The position numbers were made by a program, and so were the translations under genes. A stretch of 64,000 nucleotides of DNA from contig JAJDEN010000016.1 of assembly GCA_029259775.1 (NCBI GenBank), positions 1 to 64,000 on the forward strand, read 5' to 3'. The notes below the pieces were generated by a model that was given only the letters and a program-made list of their open reading frames with translations, was not told the origin of the DNA and searched no databases. Positions 54,435 to 63,060 of this stretch are shown in pieces. How positions within the stretch are numbered: position 1 is the first letter of the stretch; each line of letters begins with the position of its first letter. The DNA comes from Planctomycetota bacterium (GTDB lineage: Bacteria > Planctomycetota > PLA2 > JAEUHO01).

Positions 54435-55997
54435 CTAGGTGATCGACGTCTGCCCGGCCGGCTGGCCGAAGACGACGGTTGCGCGGAACACCCCGTCCTC
54501 GACGGTCACGTGAAACTCCAGATCGGCGACGCGAGCGATGTCGGCTACGATGCTGAGCCCCAGCCCGGCGTGCTGCACGCCGGTTCGAGCCCCGTCCCCG
54601 CGCCAGAACGCTCTCGTTGCATTCGCGGCCTCCCTTGCCGTGAGGGCTCCGGCCGGATTTGACAGCGAAAGTGCGGCGCCGCCAGGCTCGGTGCCGATCC
54701 TCGCTTCGATCAGGCTCCCTGGCGGGGCGTGCTCGATCGCGTTCTGAATCAGGTTGGAGAGAACTGATTCCACGATGTCAGGATCGGAGCGCACATGGGC
54801 CGCGGGTCCCTGGGCGAGGTCGAACCGCTGCTCGCGCGCCGATGCTCTCGTGCGCAGCAGCCTCCATGAGTCGAGCATGTGCTGGCGCAGATCGATCACT
54901 TCCGCGGCGGCCCACGATTGCCCCGTTCGGATACGGGCCAGGCGCGAGAGGGCCGAAACCAAACGCGTCATTCGATCCGCGACCGCGTGACACTGCGTTG
55001 CGCAGCGGGCCTGCAACGCGGCATCATCTGGCCATTGGCGCGCGACGTCCGTGATGCTCTTGAGCTCCGCGACAGGAGTGCGTAGCTCGTGCGCAAGGTC
55101 TGCCGTCATGCGCCGCTCGCGAGTGAAGGCATCGTCGAGCTTGTTCAGGGCAGCGTTCAGAGCATCGACGATGGGAACCAGGTCCGCCGGAGGCTTCGAG
55201 AGGCGGACAGCGCGGTCCAGGGTCGCGGCATCCAGGCGGCTCACCTCGTTTCGCAGGTCCCGTAGCGGCGCTAGGGCCCGGCGCGTCGTACACACGGCGA
55301 GGCCCGCCGCGCCCAGCACCAAGAGCACACCGCTCACCAGCAGCGCGGTGCGGAGCGACGCGAGGAGCGCGTGCTGTTCTTCCGCGTTCGTGGCGACGAC
55401 GACGGTCGCCGACACGGGCGGCAGCTTGAGCCGTTGGCGCAGCTCTGACCAAGAGCGCTGCCAAGCCGGACTGTCAAAGGGGACGTCAGTGAGTCGGAGC
55501 GTGACGGCGCGCCCCCGGCTTCCGTCCGGCAGCGTTGTGGGGCCGGTCGGCGGCAGCCTGCCGGCCGGCGCCAACTCTCGACCGTCCAGGGAGCGCGACC
55601 GGGCGAGAAGGACGCCAGCACGGTCACGGACCTCGAAGTGGTGCGGGGTGGCGGAACCGCCGGCTGCCGGCCCCCAACGGACCTTGGATAGGTCCGCCGC
55701 GAGACGTCCCACTGCGAGTTCACGGAAGTGGGCCCGACGACGCTCGGCAGCGGAATCCGCGAGATTGATTTCACGCAGCACGTCGGCGCCCAGCCGGTTG
55801 AACTCCGTCTGCCCAGCGGGCTCGACACCGACGTGCAGCGCCTCTGAGAGTCGCCGGGCCTCGCCAGCCAGAGACGCGTCGAGCGCGCCCCAGACGGCCG
55901 CCTGGACGAAGTGATCCAGCACGAGTCCTCCAACGAAGAAGATACCGGTCAGCCCGAGGGTCAGCGGCACGGTCAGCCGGCGTTGGAAGGATCTCAA
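54435..55997 (-). CDS. Membrane sensor histidine kinase
   Basis: The track start 56075 lies inside the response-regulator gene. I propose TTG 55997, which forms a TTGA overlap with the regulator stop; 520 residues beginning LRSFQRRLTVPLTLGLTGIFF. Two membrane helices (about 9-30 and 212-235) enclose a ~180-residue periplasmic sensor. A HAMP-like linker and HisKA follow, with the phospho-acceptor in MTADLAHELRTPVAELKSI. HATPase has SNLIQNAIEHAPPGSLIEARI (N box) and GLGLSIVADIARV (G box). The pair resembles metal- or stress-sensing OmpR-type systems. Confidence 0.9.
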   Translation of the reverse strand: MRSFQRRLTVPLTLGLTGIFFVGGLVLDHFVQAAVWGALDASLAGEARRLSEALHVGVEPAGQTEFNRLGADVLREINLADSAAERRRAHFRELAVGRLAADLSKVRWGPAAGGSATPHHFEVRDRAGVLLARSRSLDGRELAPAGRLPPTGPTTLPDGSRGRAVTLRLTDVPFDSPAWQRSWSELRQRLKLPPVSATVVVATNAEEQHALLASLRTALLVSGVLLVLGAAGLAVCTTRRALAPLRDLRNEVSRLDAATLDRAVRLSKPPADLVPIVDALNAALNKLDDAFTRERRMTADLAHELRTPVAELKSITDVARQWPDDAALQARCATQCHAVADRMTRLVSALSRLARIRTGQSWAAAEVIDLRQHMLDSWRLLRTRASAREQRFDLAQGPAAHVRSDPDIVESVLSNLIQNAIEHAPPGSLIEARIGTEPGGAALSLSNPAGALTAREAANATRAFWRGDGARTGVQHAGLGLSIVADIARVADLEFHVTVEDGVFRATVVFGQPAGQTSIT

Positions 55998-56671
55998 GGC
56001 ACCGCCACGAGCAACAGGTAGCCGCGCCCGCGCAGCGTTTCGATTCGAGGTGCCCCCTCGATGCTCCCGAGCCAAGCCCGAAGGCGGCAGATCGCGGAAT
56101 CAACCGCGTTTCCTTCAGGCAGAGTGTGTTCATCATAGAGCGCGTCTTCGATCTCGATGCGGGAGACGACCTCACCCGGCCGCCGGGCCAAGTACTCGAG
56201 CAGGGCATACTGGCGCGGCGGGATCGGCACCACTCGCCCGCCGCAGTGCGCGATCTGCTTGGCGGTGTCGAGTTGCAGCGTGCCCATCTCTAGCTTCGGG
56301 GCCTTCTGGCCGTAGCGGCGCCGACCGAGGGCCTGGATGCGAGCGACGAGTTCCTGGAAGTCGAAGGGCTTGACGAGGTAGTCATCGGCCCCCGCCCGCA
56401 GGCCGAGCACGCGATCCTGGATCCGGTCGCGCGCTGTCAGCATCAGCACGTGCGCCTGTGCACCGTGAGCGCGTAGTGATCGCAGCACTTCGATGCCATC
56501 CATACTCGGGAGCATCACGTCGAGGATCACGACATCGTAAGGGTTGGAGCGCGCGTAGGAGAGTCCTCGTCGCCCATCTCGCACCACGTCGACGGCGTAG
56601 CCGAGCCGTGACAGCCCGGCCTTGAGCGACTCGCACAGAAGTTCTGAATCCTCGACGACGAGCAAGCGCAT
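55994..56671 (-). CDS. OmpR-family response regulator
   Basis: The start is moved to ATG 56671 (MRLLVVEDSELLCESLKAGLSRLGY), giving 225 residues. The receiver has acidic residues VVEDSE, phospho-Asp in YDVVILDVMLPSMDG and Lys in YLVKPFDFQELVARI. The winged-helix domain is complete: LDTAKQIAHCGGRVVPIPPRQYALLEYLARRPGEVVSRIEIEDALYDEHTLPEGNAVDSAICRLRAWLG, followed by the RGRGYLL wing. It overlaps the kinase gene by 4 nt and is first in the regulator-kinase-receptor set, so it likely controls the TonB receptor. Confidence 0.94.
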   Translation of the reverse strand: MRLLVVEDSELLCESLKAGLSRLGYAVDVVRDGRRGLSYARSNPYDVVILDVMLPSMDGIEVLRSLRAHGAQAHVLMLTARDRIQDRVLGLRAGADDYLVKPFDFQELVARIQALGRRRYGQKAPKLEMGTLQLDTAKQIAHCGGRVVPIPPRQYALLEYLARRPGEVVSRIEIEDALYDEHTLPEGNAVDSAICRLRAWLGSIEGAPRIETLRGRGYLLLVAVP

Positions 56672-57056
56672 GACGCGATCATCCGTTCCAACCGCTCCTC
56701 TGCAAGCGCTGGGCACGGTGCTGCTCATGGCCGCCGAGGAAACCAATCATCCGCTCGCTTGATCTGTCCTGATCGCGGTAGGTGAAGCCTTGGGGCGGTT
56801 CAACACTCCAGCGCCAGCATCAAGCCCAGCGATGGAATGGGGCACCGCAGGGCAGGCCCCGAAGGGTGCTCGCGCCAGCCGGCGGCGAGGTTGCAGCAGC
56901 GAGCAAGCCAGGCTGCCGGGGCCCGTGGTCTCGCGCCAATCTGCCCGCCCCTGCAACTCCCCCGCGCCTAGGCGCCACCCGCCCCCGCCTAGAGGGTTTC
57001 CCCGCTCGACCGCGTCATCCTCAATCCGTCAGCCTCCCGGCGTCGGTCAGGGTAGG
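56672..57056. other. Intergenic stretch upstream of the response regulator
   Basis: About 385 nt between the regulator start and the DinB stop. Competing short ORFs on both strands (56747..56956, 56790..57113) show no protein character. It must hold the regulator's promoter, but I see no clear elements. Confidence 0.45.
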
Positions 57057-57560
57057 TCAGACTTCCTCACCAGTGGACACGCCGCCCCAGCAGTCACCGC
57101 TGTCCAGTCCTGAGCTGCCTGCCCCCTTGGCATGGAGGAAGAGCTGCATGCGGTACGCGGCCATGCACTGCGGCCCCATGAGCATCAGGACTTCACCCAG
57201 CGGGGTCTCGCGATTCTCCCAGGGGAGCACGCCACTCTTGGTCAGTAGATCCTCATCCGTGAGACCTGCGAGGACTCTGCGCATGGCTGCGAGTTGCTCG
57301 TCCATCGCCTGGGCGAACTCCTCCGGCGGGAGATTGCCTGCACGCTCTCGTGCCGCGTCCGCGATGGTCGAGCCGCCGCCACCATAGAGAGCGACGCCGT
57401 TGAGTGCCGCGTACGTGAGGTAGCGCAGCAGTTCGAGCGTTGATCGCTGCTGTGGCGTTGGTCTCCAATCGAGGCCGCCCGCCGGGATTTGCGTGGCCAG
57501 ATGCTTGATCACGCGCGTCTCGTAGGCCAGCGCACTGAGGAGTTGATCCCTGAAACTCAT
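57057..57560 (-). CDS. DinB-family protein
   Basis: The start is placed at ATG 57560 (MSFRDQLLSALAYETRVIKHLATQIP), giving 167 residues, with AGGAGG 11 nt upstream (rather far). The four-helix pattern fits DinB-like proteins: LLSALAYETRVIKHLATQIPAGGLDWRPTPQQRSTLELLRYLTYA, FAQAMDEQLAAMRRVLAGLTDEDLL and PLGEVLMLMGPQCMAAYRMQLFLHAKGAG. The usual three-His metal site is weak: only one candidate His each in the first and last helices is seen. Possible thiol- or metal-dependent enzyme or a stress protein; single gene. Confidence 0.7.
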   Translation of the reverse strand: MSFRDQLLSALAYETRVIKHLATQIPAGGLDWRPTPQQRSTLELLRYLTYAALNGVALYGGGGSTIADAARERAGNLPPEEFAQAMDEQLAAMRRVLAGLTDEDLLTKSGVLPWENRETPLGEVLMLMGPQCMAAYRMQLFLHAKGAGSSGLDSGDCWGGVSTGEEV

Positions 57561-58159
57561 GATGGTGTAGGCCTCCTCGCTTGCACGACTCGATTCGCTC
57601 AATCGCGTCGCGCTTGAGCTTCAGGCTACAGGGAGCCTCCAGCGGCGCCCATGGGATGCTCGACTCAGGAGAGCAAGCTCACCTGCCTGTCCCTACGACA
57701 ACGCCAGCCCAAAGCCAGACATCTCCATTGTGAGGGGCTTGCGTAGATCCCGGTGGACCCTCGTCACGGTCTCGGGATGCTCGTCGAGGAGCAGCGAGAT
57801 CGCGTCGTAGGCGGCGAAGTACTCGCGCGTGACCTTCGCCGTGACCTGCACCCCAGAAGCTGGACCACTTCTTGGGGATCAGGTCATGCCCCTGTCAAGG
57901 ATGGTTGTCTGACTTGCTTCCTAGGCGTTCCTCTCGTCTCGGATCAGGGGAGATGAGTCGGTTCGGCCAGTCATCTCTTCGGGCTCTTCGTCCCATGGTG
58001 TCAAGTTCGGACGGCAGCTTCCCTATCAGGTCAGCGATTTGAGAGCGGCTCAGAACGAGCGCCCCTCGGCTTGCGCCACCTTGCCCCCCCGGGCTTGCTG
58101 CCATCCGACTCCGACTCATGTCCCGTGATCCGTTCGCTTCCTACGTGTTGCTCTTCAGG
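57561..58159. other. Gap with an orphan coding-like fragment and possible IS end
   Basis: About 600 nt. The minus strand at roughly 57700-57850 reads VTAKVTREYFAAYDAISLLLDEHPETVTRVHRDLRKPL, which is protein-like but unidentified and lacks a start. Next to it TGACCTGCACCCCAGAAGCTGGACC looks like an IS3-type end. ORF 57895..58119 (minus, 74 codons) is unrecognised. Probably mobile-element debris before the IS110 copy. Confidence 0.4.
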
Positions 58160-59266
58160 CTACGCAGCCAGATCCGCGCGCGGCGTACCGAACGGCTTGG
58201 TCACGTCGTAGCACTCTCCAAGGGCGAAGAGCCGCCAGATGCCCTCCGCCAGCTTCCTTCCCGCGGCCGCTCGGGCTTTCACCTTGTTGCCGAGTCTGCG
58301 CTGCTTGGCCTCGATCCAAGATCGGATCACGGCGCCCGAGCCCTTGCGACACCTGCAGCAGATGTTCACCGCCTGCAGGAGGGCCCGGCGAAGATGTGGG
58401 CTGCCGTGTCGCGTGATGCCGCCGTGCTTGACGCGGCCTCCGCTGCTTCGATCGATGGGCGTGAGCCCGACGTAGCGGCCGAAGGCCTTGGCCGAGCGGA
58501 ACCGGCGAATCGGCCCCGACTCGGCGAAGATCGTGGCCGCGATGATCGGCCCTACGCCGGGGATGTGCTTGCGTAGCTCCTTCACCTCCGGGAGCTCGGC
58601 GGTCAACGCCTCGATGCGGCCCTGCCAGTCCAGGATGTTTCCATCGATGTGATCGATCAGCTCGAGCGTGAACGTGATGGCCATGCCCAGGTGCCCCGGC
58701 CCGCGCTGAGCACGCTCGCGCAGGAACGCCCAGTTCGCTTCGCTTCGAAGTGTCCGGTTGGGGAGCCGAATCGCCATCTGGCGCAGATGGCCACGAAGCT
58801 GCACGATGAGGCGCGTGCGTAGGGTGATGAGCGCTTGGCATTCTCGCGTGGCCAGACGCAGCTCGCGCAAGTCCCCCGTGGGGATGAAGCACTCGGGCAA
58901 ACGGCGCTCGTGCGTCAGATAGGCCGGCCACCAGGCGTCGTTGAGATCGTTCTTCTCCTGAGAGTTGGCGATGGCGCGAATGCGCCGCGATTGGGCCACA
59001 TGCACGCGATCGGCGCCCAGGCGCTCGCGCAGCACGTCGTAGTCCCAAAGCGTGCCGCCGCACGCCTCCAGAGCGACGTGCGTCTTGCGCCGGCCCACGT
59101 GCTCGCGAAGGAAGGCCTTGAGCGCCTCGTGCGTAGAATCGAACTCGCCGCATGCGATCTCGTCGCCCCGCCGATCAAGCCGTGAGAACACGATCAGGTC
59201 CTTGTGCACATCCAGGCCGATGGCCTCACCGTTGACCGTCAGTACGTTCCGCGCCAGCTTCTTCAT
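58160..59266 (-). mobile_element. IS110-family transposase (complete reading frame)
   Basis: The start is placed at ATG 59266 (MKKLARNVLTVNGEAIGLDVHKDLIVF), giving 368 residues, normal for IS110. The N-terminal DEDD domain has the first Asp in IGLDVHKD, Glu in HVALEACGG and later acidic residues in KNDLNDA. The C-terminal Transposase_20 part is IPGVGPIIAATIFAESGPIRRFRSAKAFGRYVGLTPIDRSSGGRVKHGGITRHGSPHLRRALLQAV, with the candidate nucleophile Ser in the SAKAF/SSGG area. IS110 elements use a bridge RNA, normally encoded in flanking non-coding DNA, and lack terminal inverted repeats, so the ends are not delimited. Confidence 0.92.
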
Positions 59267-59924
59267 GGGTTGCCCTCTCGGTTTGTTGACTCGCACGTCA
59301 ACTGGGACTCTGAGCCCGATCGGGGACATCGCTCCCCGGCCGGAGGGCAGCTCGTTTGCGACATCAGGTCAATACCCATACCTCGCGCAACCGGCCGAAC
59401 GACCGCGCACGGTGAGTTCGCGCTCTCTGGCGTTCCGCCCGAGACCGAACTGCTATGCATCATGCGTGGTCCTGGCCCAGGCTTCCTAGTGCCTGGGCAG
59501 GGCGCATCGAGAGCACCCCGAGTCCTCGTCCTTCGGGCTCACGCTAGAGCACGCTCGGCGTTGGACGACATCCCACTTGGGGAGCGCGAGAAGTTCCTGA
59601 AGCACCGATAGCATCAACTGCTCCTGGAACCGAAACAGAGTCGAAAGCCTCGCCACTTCACTGGCCCGCTTTCGGCGCCCTCGGCAACTCTCCCGTTGAG
59701 CTTGCAACTGCAGAAGGTCTGGAGCCGAAGATGCTGATCTTGCTAGGTGTAAGGGTTCTGAATAGCCGCTCTAGCGACATCCCGACAAGCCCTCCCGCTC
59801 ATCTGAGAACCTATCGCTCCGGCCCCGCCTCGACTATCCGGCTGGCTTGGGTGGTTGCCCGGCTCGGGAGATCACCGCAGTTACTCCTGCTATCACCGGC
59901 CTCTGCCGGTGGGATTGGTACGGC
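59267..59924. other. IS110 flank and non-coding gap
   Basis: About 660 nt. The part next to the transposase start is where an IS110 bridge RNA may lie. At 59350-59611 the plus strand reads GRTTAHGEFALSGVPPETELLCIMRGPGPGFLV, reminiscent of a carboxypeptidase-regulatory repeat, possibly the tail of a gene broken by the insertion. The rest is unassigned. Confidence 0.4.
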
Positions 59925-60872
59925 ATGAACAGGAACAAGCCGCTCGCAGCTACCCTCATCGCGCTCCTTCTGGCTCTCGGCCCAGCGGGTCCGGTTGAAG
60001 CGGGGGGGTGAAACCCGGAGGGTAGGGCCCCGAGCCCGAGCACACCCATCCCGCCGGAGGCGGGCCGAACCTCGACACCTACCACCACACCTCAGAGGTC
60101 GCCGACGGCGCGCGTGCCATCAGATCCCACGCCGGGCCCGCCTCCGACGCCAGCCCCGCCAACAACTCAGCCCTCCACGCGCGCCACGGGTCGGTTCAGG
60201 TCGCTGGCACGCACGAGGGACACGACCGTGCGCTGGGAAGCACTGGGGCGCATCAGCCCCCGAATCGTTACTCGCGAAACCCCTGAAGCTGCGCGCCGTT
60301 CAGAGACCGCGCGCAGGGCGATGGTCGCCCAGCCCCATGTCGTCTTCATCTACGACGCGCCCGAGTCGTGCGATGGAAGGTGCCGAGGCGCGTGTGACCG
60401 GTACTACGACATCGAGAAGGCGATGAAGGACGAGAGGGTGGCGCTTGCCACGCGTCCATTCCGAATGATCCGCATGAACACGACGGCGGCGAAACTCGAG
60501 CCCATGTTCAGCAAACTGAAGGTGAGCCGTTCTCAGGTTGTCTTTCTCAATGCGGTAACCGGGAAGGTCGTCCCCCTAAGCCCAAGCAAGGCAAAGAAGC
60601 CAAGTCAACTCTACGCCTCGATGCGAAGGGCATTCTCGGACTTCTACGGTGGCAAGCTGGATCAGCTTGTTCGTCGCCACGAACATCTGTTGATCGAACA
60701 CGACAAGATGGGCCGGGCATTGATGGAGGTTCAGCAGCGTCAGGGGCGAGCCCAGGAGGGCACCCTCAAGGACCGCCTCAATCGGCGTGCGCTTGCGATT
60801 GCAACAAGACAGAAACTGGTGGACACAGAGATCGAAGAGCTCTGGAGACTGAGACCCAAGCCCCACGATTGA
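59925..60872 (+). pseudogene. Secreted protein gene with an in-frame TGA between signal peptide and body
   Basis: ATG 59925 encodes MNRNKPLAATLIALLLALGPAGPVEAGG, a textbook signal peptide, then TGA at 60009-60011. The same frame continues open with NPEGRAPSPSTPIPPEAGRTSTPTTTPQRSP, a Pro/Thr linker, into the track ORF at 60114. That encodes a folded-looking domain (HVVFIYDAPESCDGRCRGACDRYYDIEKAM, FRMIRMNTTAAKLEPMFSKLKVSRSQVVFLNAVTGKVVPL) and a coiled coil (LVRRHEHLLIEHDKMGRALMEVQQRQGRAQEG). The domain has thioredoxin-like strand order, but I do not recognise a family. One substitution would restore a 315-residue exported protein. Confidence 0.65.
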
Positions 60873-61648
60873 GCACGGGCCCACGGACGGTGGCTCGCAT
60901 CGGCGCTCGTGCAGCGGCGCGTGCGAGGAACCGGGTCTCCCAGCCACCACACTACTTGTGGTTCCGCCGCGGACGTGCTCACGTGCGACCTCTACTTGAG
61001 TGAGCACAAGCCACAAACTGCACTGGCTGTGGCGCCTTCGTCTCACGAGCTCGTCTCGGCGGAGCCCCCAGCTTGAGGGCGGGGGCCGCGTTGTTCCTTT
61101 CGTCGAATGGCTGTCTGGTCAGAAGCGGGGAACCGGAGTCGCCAATGCCCTCATCTGTTGTCTGGCCTTGGGGCCGGACAACGGATGAGCGGTGATCGGA
61201 CTGCCGCAGAGGACGCTGGGCGGACTTCCGTGCACGCCCTTGGAGCGCGAGCCTGTGTTCGCGCAGCTGCATGAGGAACGCTTCGTGGACCGAGCGCCAG
61301 CGTCGATCTACACCATGTCTCTTGAGGAAAAGACGGATCCTGTACTCGATTCGCACGCGTACCGCGCTCTTGAACCGAAGCACGAGACGCGGGAGCGCCG
61401 CGCCCAGCGTCGCCATCCAGGGCAAACACCACCCCAGCCGCAGGCGACGACGCCCAACTAAGTACGGATCTGGGACATCACGAAGCTGGCCAGAGGGCGA
61501 GGGGTTCGGTCCGCCCCAGAGCCGCTAGAGAGCCCTGCTCGGGTTCTTCTGCCTCCCACGGAGGTGAACCGAATTCTCGAGGCTCGGCAACTCTCTCTCA
61601 AGCGGGAGGGGCTTGCCCGTCGGAAATAGATACGCGAAGGAAGTACCC
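60873..61648. other. Mobile-element debris between the exported-protein gene and the lipoprotein gene
   Basis: About 780 nt. 61192-61626 holds the IS3 OrfB relic listed separately. 60873-61191 has only overlapping ORFs of no protein character. Confidence 0.5.
61192..61626 (+). pseudogene. Relic of IS3-family transposase OrfB
   Basis: The frame reads HEERFVDRAPASIYTMSLEEKTDPVLDSHAYRALEPKHETRERRAQRRHPGQ, stop, then VRIWDITKLARGRG before running into unrelated sequence and a TAG. This matches the N-terminal OrfB pattern (RFVD-x-P-x-x-[VI]Y-x-x-L-x-E, ...RERR-x-Q-x-x-HP..., W-D-I-T-K-L) that leads to the first catalytic Asp of IS3 transposases. At least one stop and a deleted catalytic core make it dead. 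The OrfA relic at 51216 could be from the same family. Confidence 0.72.
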
Positions 61649-61990
61649 GTGCCTAAGCCTCAAACCAGCTTCATACTCTCACTCCTGCTCCTCGGTATTG
61701 CTAGTTGCGGCGGCTCATCCGGCGACGATTGCTCGACGGGAACTTGCCAGCTGCTGATCGTGAACAACACGGCCACTGACTTCGTCGAGCCCGTTCGCGC
61801 CGACTACGCATGTGGGCAGTTCGTCTGGACCACTTGGGCGGCTGGGGGGAACGCTGGAGGCGGCACGATGGACGAGCAGTGGCCAGCCGGCATTGCCGAC
61901 TTCCACTTCGTCGACGCGAATGGCATAGCTAGCGTCTATCTAGACGTCGTCCTCCCCGTTGGGGGAACCCAGAAGATCGAACTGAACTAG
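61649..61990 (+). CDS. Small lipoprotein of unknown function
   Basis: The start is placed at GTG 61649 (VPKPQTSFILSLLLLGIASC), with AAGGAA 6 nt upstream; 113 residues. A basic N-terminus, hydrophobic core and lipobox LGIASC make it a lipoprotein. The mature part, GGSSGDDCSTGTCQLLIVNNTATDFVEPVRADYACGQFVWTTWAAGGNAGGGTMDEQWPAGIADFHFVDANGIASVYLDVVLPVGGTQKIELN, has three cysteines and a beta-rich pattern. No family recognised. The codons look intact although both sides are IS debris. Confidence 0.7.
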   Translation: MPKPQTSFILSLLLLGIASCGGSSGDDCSTGTCQLLIVNNTATDFVEPVRADYACGQFVWTTWAAGGNAGGGTMDEQWPAGIADFHFVDANGIASVYLDVVLPVGGTQKIELN

Positions 61991-62087
61991 GAGCCTGTCC
62001 GAATATCGGCCCCTTCCACGAGGCCGCTCCCAGGTCGCGCCTCCCCGCTGGCCTGGCGTCAGTCGCCGTACGAAGGCGCCTCGGCTC

Positions 62088-62295
62088 TCAGCCCATCGCC
62101 TTATAGAGCTTGTTGAGGTTGTGCGCGGTGCAGAGTAGGTCACATTCGCCTTGCACCTTCTCGTGGCCTCGCGTCAGGAACTGCCTTAAGACCTTGGCGC
62201 CCTTGATCTGCCCGAACACAGGCGCAACCGTCTGTTTCCGGAGCCTGTAGCGACTGCGGTGGCCTGCGCGTCGTAGTCGGGTCCGCATCTCACAG
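62088..62295 (-). pseudogene. C-terminal relic of an IS1182-type transposase
   Basis: The minus strand ends MRTRLRRAGHRSRYRLRKQTVAPVFGQIKGAKVLRQFLTRGHEKVQGECDLLCTAHNLNKLYKAMG, stop. That is the C-terminal end of IS1182/IS4-like transposases (E/A-P-V-F-G-x-I-K..., F-x-x-R-G-x-E-K-V-x-x-E...HNL-x-K-L). The catalytic core upstream is absent; the track ORF 62088..62519 continues into unrelated antisense sequence. Confidence 0.75.
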
Positions 62296-62425
62296 GCGTA
62301 CGGCTGCTGCCAGTACAGAGGAGTGCCTGTCTCCCTCGACGAGTACCTGTCCGCTTTCAGCCTTGAATGGGTGTTGATATCGCTCTTTCCTAGAGCTGGC
62401 CACGGCGCCAGGGAAAGGACGAGAG

Positions 62426-63030
62426 ATGAGCGGACGGAAGAGGAACGATGAGAGGTCCGGCGGTCTAGGGGCCCGGGGCACGCCCCGGTGCACGGCCAGC
62501 ACGCGCCGACCCGAGGCACGCCGAGGCATCGAGTTTACGGGCGAGCAACGCTTGTTGGTGCTGGACTGCTGGTTCCGCACCGAGCTGGCGGCGACGGACT
62601 TCGCTCCGCTGGTGGGCGTCACCACGGCTTCGCTCTACGCCTGGCGGCGCAAGTTCGAGGACGAGGGCCCGGCCGGCTTGCTGGGGCACAAGCGCGGGAT
62701 GCGCGGCAGCCAGCTGCCGGAACCGACGCGGCGCGCGATCCTGTTGATGAAGGAAGCGCACTGGACTGGGGCCCGGAAGCGCCCGGAGAGCTGAGCATGC
62801 GAGGGCTCGAGCGCTACCGTTCCAGGCCATGGCAGGTCTCCTGGTACGAGCGAGGCGCAGCATCGACACGCGAGCTTCCTGCGTTAACCACACGGAGAGC
62901 TCGCCTGAGGCGTTGCGAGCCCATTTCCGCGCTGCGCGTTGTCTAGAGAGATGCCAGGACCACGAATTCCGCTTCACGCGTACGAACAAGTCATTCCTAG
63001 ATGGACGGCCCGACGCGATTTGGTGAACCG
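62426..63030 (+). pseudogene. Frameshifted HTH-type DDE transposase relic
   Basis: ATG 62426 gives MSGRKRNDERSGGLGARGTPRCTASTRRPEARRGIEFTGEQRLLVLDCWFRTELAATDFAPLVGVTTASLYAWRRKFEDEGPAGLLGHKRGMRGSQLPEPTRRAILLMKEAHWTG, the N-terminal helix-turn-helix of a transposase that should continue with AHPDWG and a DDE core. The frame shifts at that point and ends at 62794; the alternate frame reads DWGPEAPGELSMRGLERYRS for a short way. The core is lost. Residual frames to about 63030 have no further match. Confidence 0.7.
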
Positions 63031-63060
63031 ATCTAGGCTAGTACGGCAACCTTCCCCTAC

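Noticed and set aside
60009-60011. TGA read as selenocysteine
   Set aside because: The position is a signal-peptide/linker boundary, not a redox site, and no convincing SECIS stem was seen. Kept as an unexplained in-frame stop.
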